Origin: Lachnospiraceae bacterium
Lineage (GTDB): Bacteria > Bacillota > Clostridia > Lachnospirales > Lachnospiraceae
NCBI GenBank assembly: GCA_910576125.1
Contig: CAJTHM010000018.1
Location: 1 to 64,000 of the forward strand
Direction of reading: 5' to 3'
DNA: 64,000 bases
Positions 59,433 through 64,000 of the stretch are shown here, piece by piece. The notes under the pieces were generated by a model. The model was not told the DNA's origin and ran no database searches. It saw only the letters and a program-made list of their open reading frames with translations. Position 1 is the first letter of the stretch. The number at the start of each line of letters is the position of its first letter. The position numbers were made by a program, and so were the translations under genes.

Positions 59433-59941
59433 GACAGTCCGCCTCCTTGATTCGTTTCTTCTTTTCCGCCCGCTTTTCGGCCGGATACCGTCACGGTATA
59501 AGGTGTATCGTCCATGAGAATCTGAAATGCCAGAACGGTCACTTTCAGCACGCCTTTCATAGGCGGCTCCGGCATCAGGCAGCCTTCCGAAAGCGCGTCA
59601 GGGCCGAAATGCATGTGGCGGCAGGTCAGCTGTTTATGAATGCAGCCGATGAAGCGGTCGTTCAACGCGGCGGATATATGTATTTCCGTTTTTGTTTCTT
59701 TGAAAAAAAGAACAGACAGTTCTTCCCGGCTCAGATGCTCATACTCCCTGGTATCATAATGGCTGCGGCAGTAATCCATCAGCTCCTCCACAGGCACCTG
59801 GTCCGGAGAATCATAGTGCTGCTTCTCGAAGGTAAGGCAGATATCCAGTTCTTCCAGGGCGTAAGGCAGGCAGAAAGTATAGGTGATCTGTCCGACGAAT
59901 TCCCGGCTCAGCAGGCCTTTGGCCTGATATAATTGCTGCAT
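59429..59941 (-). CDS. Hypothetical protein coupled to the PHP hydrolase
   Basis: A 170-residue soluble protein of no recognised family, with GQITYTFCLPYALEELDICL near residue 14 and FIGCIHKQLTCRHMHFGPDA near 95. Its stop overlaps the PHP gene start, and conserved His and Cys residues might bind metal. ATG 59941 is eight bases after AGGAGG; the upstream ATG 59947 is too close to that site. It probably acts with the hydrolase. Confidence 0.7.
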   Translation of the reverse strand: MQQLYQAKGLLSREFVGQITYTFCLPYALEELDICLTFEKQHYDSPDQVPVEELMDYCRSHYDTREYEHLSREELSVLFFKETKTEIHISAALNDRFIGCIHKQLTCRHMHFGPDALSEGCLMPEPPMKGVLKVTVLAFQILMDDTPYTVTVSGRKAGGKEETNQGGGLS

Positions 59942-59979
59942 TGTCATTTCCTCCTCATTGTACATTTTCCCTGTTAATC

Positions 59980-60008
59980 CATATACTACGATAATAGAAA
60001 AAAGTCAA
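59980..60008 (-). promoter_or_regulatory. Promoter of the PHP operon
   Basis: On the minus strand, TTGACT (60003-60008) and TATATG (59980-59985) are separated by 17 bases. Confidence 0.5.
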
Positions 60009-60140
60009 CCCCCGGATGCGGGATATTCTCTATTATGACCATTGCCCAAAAGCCGATATAGTTATAGAATCAAGTAGACAGAGGAGCATATGGAAAATTG
60101 CTGGAATATTCTGAAAATTCTGAAAAAGGAGGGTATCGGA

Positions 60141-61466
60141 ATGCGGTTTGTACATAAAAAGAAAATGGAAGAGGCAATCCCCGTACTGTGCTGCGGCGGA
60201 GAGGGCGGGGACAGAGAAGTCCTGCGGGAGGCAATCAACCGGCTGGGATATTCCCTGGCAGGAAACTGTCAGTTCGATGTGGATGATTTCGCCGTGAACC
60301 GGTTCGGAGATTCCGCCGGAAAGGCCGCGGGCTTTTTTACAGAGGCGCTGCTGCAGGGGGCCTATCGATTCGGGAAAAAGGCGCTGGAGGCAGATGCGGC
60401 GGAGAGATTATTTGAACTGCGGGACGGTCTGGCGGCAGAGCCGGATGTGACAGTCTATCTGGTTTCCGGCAGGGAAATCGAGGCGGAAATGAAAAAGGCA
60501 GAGCGATTAGGACGCTGCCGGAATTATGCGAGGATGCTGGGAGACTTGCCGGCTAATTATCTGACAGTAGACGATTTCTGCCGTTATGCGGAAGAGCTTG
60601 TCCGGGAGAAGCCTGCCCTGTCTTTGGAGATATACAGGGAGCAGGAGCTGGGCAGGATGGGCTGCGGGGGAATTCTGGCTGTAAATCAGGCTTCCCGGAT
60701 TCCTGCGGCATTGCTGCGCCTGCGCTATGAGGGCACGCAGAAGGGCCCTGTGACGGCGCTGGTGGGCAAGGGCATCATGTTCGACAGCGGCGGCATGCAC
60801 CTGAAATCCATGGAGAATATGGTGGGCATGAAATATGACATGTGCGGCGCGGCGGACGTGCTGTGCCTGCTGGAATACGCGGCGGATACCGGATATGCCC
60901 TCCCCCTGGAGGGAGTGATTCCCCTGGCGGAAAATGCCCTGGGAGAAAAATGTGTCCGCATGGGGGATGTGATTACCATGCTCTCAGGCAGGATGGTGGA
61001 AGTATATAATACAGACGCAGAGGGCAGGCTGGTTCTGGCGGATGCGCTGACATTCGCGGCGGGTAAGGCGGACCGTCTGGTGGATATGGCTACCCTGAGC
61101 TATTCCTGCCAGGAGGCTTTGGGAGATGAGACGGCGGGATTTTTCTGCAATGAAGAAGAACTGGCGTCCGGCACGGCCCGGGCAGCCGCGGAGGCCGGGG
61201 AGCCGGTGTGGCGCCTGCCTCTGGGCGAACGGTACAAGCGGCGGCTGCTCTGGTCAAAGACGGCGGACATGGCGAACTATATGCCGGACAAGAAAGCGGG
61301 AGCCAGCGTGGCGGCGTGTTTCCTGGAGGAGTTCACGGAAGGGCTGCCCTGGGTGCATTTCGATATGGTGGGGCCGGCGGTGCTGCGGAAAGAAAACGAC
61401 AGAATGGAGTGCGGCGCGACGGGGACGGTTTTTTCTACGGTGGTGAAATTGCTGGAACACGGTTGA
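60141..61466 (+). CDS. M17 family leucyl aminopeptidase
   Basis: A 441-residue metallopeptidase that removes N-terminal residues from peptides in the cytoplasm. The catalytic domain shows GKGIMFDSGGMHLKSMENM near residue 213 (metal-binding Lys and Asp) and the M17 signature NTDAEGRLVLADAL near 290, with the catalytic Arg. The N-terminal domain is somewhat shorter than in E. coli PepA. ATG 60141 follows AAAAAGGAGGG; the longer frame from 60090 is less likely. Confidence 0.92.
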   Translation: MRFVHKKKMEEAIPVLCCGGEGGDREVLREAINRLGYSLAGNCQFDVDDFAVNRFGDSAGKAAGFFTEALLQGAYRFGKKALEADAAERLFELRDGLAAEPDVTVYLVSGREIEAEMKKAERLGRCRNYARMLGDLPANYLTVDDFCRYAEELVREKPALSLEIYREQELGRMGCGGILAVNQASRIPAALLRLRYEGTQKGPVTALVGKGIMFDSGGMHLKSMENMVGMKYDMCGAADVLCLLEYAADTGYALPLEGVIPLAENALGEKCVRMGDVITMLSGRMVEVYNTDAEGRLVLADALTFAAGKADRLVDMATLSYSCQEALGDETAGFFCNEEELASGTARAAAEAGEPVWRLPLGERYKRRLLWSKTADMANYMPDKKAGASVAACFLEEFTEGLPWVHFDMVGPAVLRKENDRMECGATGTVFSTVVKLLEHG

Positions 61467-61598
61467 AAAGTCTTCTGAAATGCTTTTCTATGGAAAAGCA
61501 GCCGTTATCAGTCTTTTCAAATGTCGTGATATATGATAAACTAATAAGGATACAGAAGGAATATCACAGATAGAAGCATTAAGCAGGAGTTAAGGATT

Positions 61599-62696
61599 AT
61601 GGAAGGAACAAACGAATACGGAACATGGCAGAACAACGCGGCGCCGTCCATGGAGGGCTGGCAGCAGGCAGAGGGAGAGCGGGAGAGACGGGAGAGGGAG
61701 AACCGGGAGCTGAAGGCGGCCAAAAAGCATTTCTCCAAACTGGGCGGAATGTACATCCTGGGGACTATAGTGATATACGCGGTGCAGCTGGTGCCCATGG
61801 CCCTGGTCTCGTTCCTGCTTCCGGAATGGCTGTGGAACGGAAATATCAGCATGCTTGTGTCCATGCTGCCCATGTACCTGATAGGCATGCCGGTGCTTAT
61901 CCTTCTGGTGAGGACGATTCCCGCCGACAGGGTGGAGCGGCGTTCCATCCGGCCGGGGAGTTTCATCGTGGCTGTCGTCATGAGCTTCGGCGCCGTATAC
62001 TTGACCAATATCATCGGCAATGTCATCACCGCTGCAATCGGCACGCTCAAGGGAAGTTCTGTGCAGAACCAGCTGGCCAACATGACAGAATCCATCAGCC
62101 TGTGGATGATAGTTCTCTGGATGGTGATCTGCGCGCCTTTCATGGAAGAATATGTCTTCCGCAAGCTGATCGTGGACAGGACGATCCGCTATGGACAGGG
62201 AGTCGCGGTGCTTGTGTCCGGGCTGATGTTCGGCCTGTTCCACGGCAACCTGAATCAGTTCGTCTACGCTTTTGTGCTGGGTGTGTTCCTGGCGTTCCTG
62301 TATGTGAAGACCGGCAATCTGAAGATTACCATTGCCATCCACATGATGATCAACTTCATGGGAGGTCTGGTGAGTTCGGCTCTGATGCGGGCGATTGATC
62401 TGAACGAGTATCTGGAGATGGTTTCCGACATGGACATGGATGCTATGATGGCCTATATCAGCGAGAATATGGCAGGGCTGCTGGCATATGGCGTATTCCT
62501 GATATTTATCTTCGGCATGCTGATAGCGGGCCTGGTGCTGTTCATCGTGTGTCTGGTGAAGAAGAAATTCACCTTTGCCCGGGGCCTGGTGGTGATTCCC
62601 AGAGGGAAAAGGTTCAGCACGATTTTCCTGAATGTGGGGATGCTCCTTTACAGCATATTCTGGATTGCGATGATAATTTATCAGCTGTTCGCATAA
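61599..62696 (+). CDS. CPBP family intramembrane metalloprotease
   Basis: A 365-residue membrane protein with about eight helices. The CPBP (Abi/CAAX protease) motifs are clear: EEYVFRKLIVDR near residue 183, FGLFHGNLNQFVYAF near 210, and a later HMMINF. Family members cleave prenylated or other membrane proteins, and some are linked to bacteriocin self-protection. The N-terminal 40 residues are hydrophilic and Glu/Arg-rich. No bacteriocin gene lies nearby. Confidence 0.9.
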   Translation: MEGTNEYGTWQNNAAPSMEGWQQAEGERERRERENRELKAAKKHFSKLGGMYILGTIVIYAVQLVPMALVSFLLPEWLWNGNISMLVSMLPMYLIGMPVLILLVRTIPADRVERRSIRPGSFIVAVVMSFGAVYLTNIIGNVITAAIGTLKGSSVQNQLANMTESISLWMIVLWMVICAPFMEEYVFRKLIVDRTIRYGQGVAVLVSGLMFGLFHGNLNQFVYAFVLGVFLAFLYVKTGNLKITIAIHMMINFMGGLVSSALMRAIDLNEYLEMVSDMDMDAMMAYISENMAGLLAYGVFLIFIFGMLIAGLVLFIVCLVKKKFTFARGLVVIPRGKRFSTIFLNVGMLLYSIFWIAMIIYQLFA

Positions 62697-62736
62697 AAAG
62701 GTTTGCGGCAGCCGGATTATTGAAAGGGATTTTAAG

Positions 62737-63471
62737 ATGTACACGTTTGGAAGCAGAATCAGATACAGCGAGACGGACAGCGAAGGAATTCTTACCATGG
62801 CTTCGCTCATCAATTATTTTCAGGACTGCTCCACTTTTCAGGCGGAGGATTTAGGCCTTGGGGTGGCGAAGCTGAAGGAGATGCATTTAGTCTGGGTGCT
62901 CTCCTCCTGGCAGATTGCGGTGGAGCGCTATCCGGCTCTTGGGGAAAGGGTGGTCATAGGGACGCTGCCTTACGCGCTGAAAGGATTTTTGGGATACCGA
63001 AATTTTGCCCTGATGGATGAAAAGGGGGAATATCTGGCAAAAGCCAATTCCCTGTGGAGCCTGTTGGACACGCGGACCAATAAGCCTACGGCAATTCCGC
63101 AGATCATGACAGAGGGATACCGGCCGGAGGAAAAGCTGGAGATGGAATATGCCCCCCGCAAGATTACCGTACCGTCAGAGGGCATCCCAAAGGAACCTAC
63201 AGTAGTAAAGCAGCACCATCTGGACACCAACTATCATGTGAACAATCAGCAGTTCATTGACATCGCCATGGACTATCTGCCGGAGGGCTTCGCGGTAAGG
63301 CAGGTGCGGGCGGAATATAAGAGGCAGGCTTTCCTGGGGGATGTGCTGATGCCCCGGGTCCTGGAAACGGCGGACAGTGTCTGGGTGGCGCTGGAGAATC
63401 AGGAAGGAAGTCCCTATGTGGTGGCGCAGTTTGATGGAAAAGGTAAGGGCGGAGAGCATCTTTCCGCATAG
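62737..63471 (+). CDS. Acyl-ACP thioesterase
   Basis: A 244-residue double hotdog thioesterase of the FatA/FatB-like bacterial family, which releases fatty acids from acyl carrier protein. The first hotdog has RYSETDSEGILTMASLINYF and VLSSWQIAVERYP. The second has VVKQHHLDTNYHVNNQQFID, which includes the catalytic Asn/His region. GAAAGGGA precedes ATG 62737, 40 bases after the CPBP gene, so the two may be co-transcribed. Confidence 0.9.
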   Translation: MYTFGSRIRYSETDSEGILTMASLINYFQDCSTFQAEDLGLGVAKLKEMHLVWVLSSWQIAVERYPALGERVVIGTLPYALKGFLGYRNFALMDEKGEYLAKANSLWSLLDTRTNKPTAIPQIMTEGYRPEEKLEMEYAPRKITVPSEGIPKEPTVVKQHHLDTNYHVNNQQFIDIAMDYLPEGFAVRQVRAEYKRQAFLGDVLMPRVLETADSVWVALENQEGSPYVVAQFDGKGKGGEHLSA

Positions 63472-63501
63472 AGAGAAAACAGATTTGGAGTGGGGATATC
63501 T

Positions 63502-64000
63502 ATGATAAATTTAGGTGAAAAACAGGAATTGACAGTTGTTAAGAAAGTGGAGTTCGGCGCCTATCTGGCGCTTTCCGCAGACGAGGACGAGCCCCGCGTG
63601 CTCCTGCCCCGCAAGCAGGTGCCGGAGGAGTGCAATGTGGGCGATGTGATGGAAGTGTTCATCTACCGTGACTCCCAGGACAGGCTGATCGCCACTGCCA
63701 GGGAGCCGAAGCTGCAGATGGGCCAGGTGGCGGAGCTGACAGTGGCCCAGACCGGGAAGATAGGAGCCTTTCTGGACTGGGGCCTGGAGAAGGATCTGCT
63801 GCTGCCCTTTAAGCAGCAGCGGGGCAAGGTGGAGCAGGGGGGTAAGGTATTGGTGTCCCTCTACATAGACAAGAGCGACAGGCTCTGCGCCACCATGAAT
63901 GTGTACGACAATCTGCGCACGGACAGCCCCTATGGAAAGGACGACAGGGTAAAGGGGCGCGTCTATGAGATAAGCGATAATTTCGGCGCTTTTGTGGCAG
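63502..64000 (+). CDS. CvfB-like S1 RNA-binding protein (cut by the window end)
   Basis: The first 166 codons of a protein open to the window edge. Three S1-like modules can be seen: VKKVEFGAYLALSADEDEPR near residue 14, VAQTGKIGAFLDWGLEKDLL near 80, and VYEISDNFGAFVA at the end. This matches CvfB, an RNA-binding virulence regulator of Gram-positive bacteria. TGGAGTGGGG precedes ATG 63502. It starts 30 bases after the thioesterase and may share its transcript. Confidence 0.85.
   Translation, partial: MINLGEKQELTVVKKVEFGAYLALSADEDEPRVLLPRKQVPEECNVGDVMEVFIYRDSQDRLIATAREPKLQMGQVAELTVAQTGKIGAFLDWGLEKDLLLPFKQQRGKVEQGGKVLVSLYIDKSDRLCATMNVYDNLRTDSPYGKDDRVKGRVYEISDNFGAFVA

Overview
The window looks like chromosome from a fairly GC-rich member of the Lachnospiraceae (Clostridia). 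The reasons are strong GGAGG ribosome binding sites, frequent GTG and TTG starts, TTGnnn-N17-TATAAT promoters, family-typical proteins (DUF6465, IreB, YrzB-like DUF1292, RNase J, GSIII glutamine synthetase, HrcA/CIRCE) and the block ireB-ruvX-DUF1292-fur-rnj-mltG-like-trmR-trhP. The species cannot be read from the sequence. No rRNA operon, intact prophage or CRISPR array is visible.

Layout. 1-4.7 kb: the 3' half of a tRNA-Lys gene at the left edge (possible attachment-site scar), an unknown membrane protein, a histidine phosphatase, TatD, a DUF2975/HTH pair and a broken small gene. 4.8-9.1 kb: a heterodimeric ABC exporter, its two genes separated by a nested palindrome, then a GNAT enzyme. 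9.4-12.9 kb: a frameshifted YesN-type response regulator fused to a sensor remnant, then glycerol kinase. 12.9-18.1 kb (minus strand): a second heterodimeric ABC exporter and an SRAP (HMCES/YedK) protein. 18.1-21.9 kb: an AT-rich accessory island with a minimal nucleotidyltransferase, small ORFs and a TetR-ABC-FtsX operon. 21.9-26.9 kb (minus strand): an SOS-controlled dinB with a small partner, a solute-binding-lipoprotein/chemoreceptor operon and an ABC exporter remnant. 26.9-30.8 kb: aminotransferase, patatin, UppP, DUF6465 protein. 30.8-36.0 kb: hrcA-grpE-dnaK-dnaJ behind a perfect CIRCE operator. 36.1-38.2 kb: a secreted His/Cys-rich repeat protein, a sigma factor and an RsgI-like anti-sigma factor with a His-rich tail. 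38.2-38.5 kb: a decayed Gfo/Idh/MocA gene. 38.7-53.1 kb: an O-antigen-ligase-like protein, then mainly RNA-modification and housekeeping genes (prmA, rsmE, cysteine desulfurase-thiI, an HPr-like protein without the active His, mtaB, ireB to trhP). 53.4-64 kb: GSIII, a multi-spanning envelope protein, tRNA-Gln, an IS remnant between two copies of a terminator, PHP hydrolase, M17 peptidase, CPBP protease, acyl-ACP thioesterase and a partial CvfB-like S1 protein.

The most distinctive content is the sigma/RsgI-like/His-rich secreted protein module (36.1-38.2 kb), which reads as an envelope-stress or metal-responsive circuit; this function is inferred. Two pairs of ABC exporters each show the asymmetric ATP-site chemistry of heterodimeric exporters. 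RNA modification is a recurring theme: s4U (desulfurase/ThiI), ms2t6A (MtaB), mo5U34 (TrmR/TrhP) and 16S rRNA (RsmE). Several gene remnants (sensor domain, ABC tail, Gfo/Idh, transposase, tRNA half) show ongoing gene decay. Starts were chosen by ribosome binding site and family alignment from memory; no database search was run.
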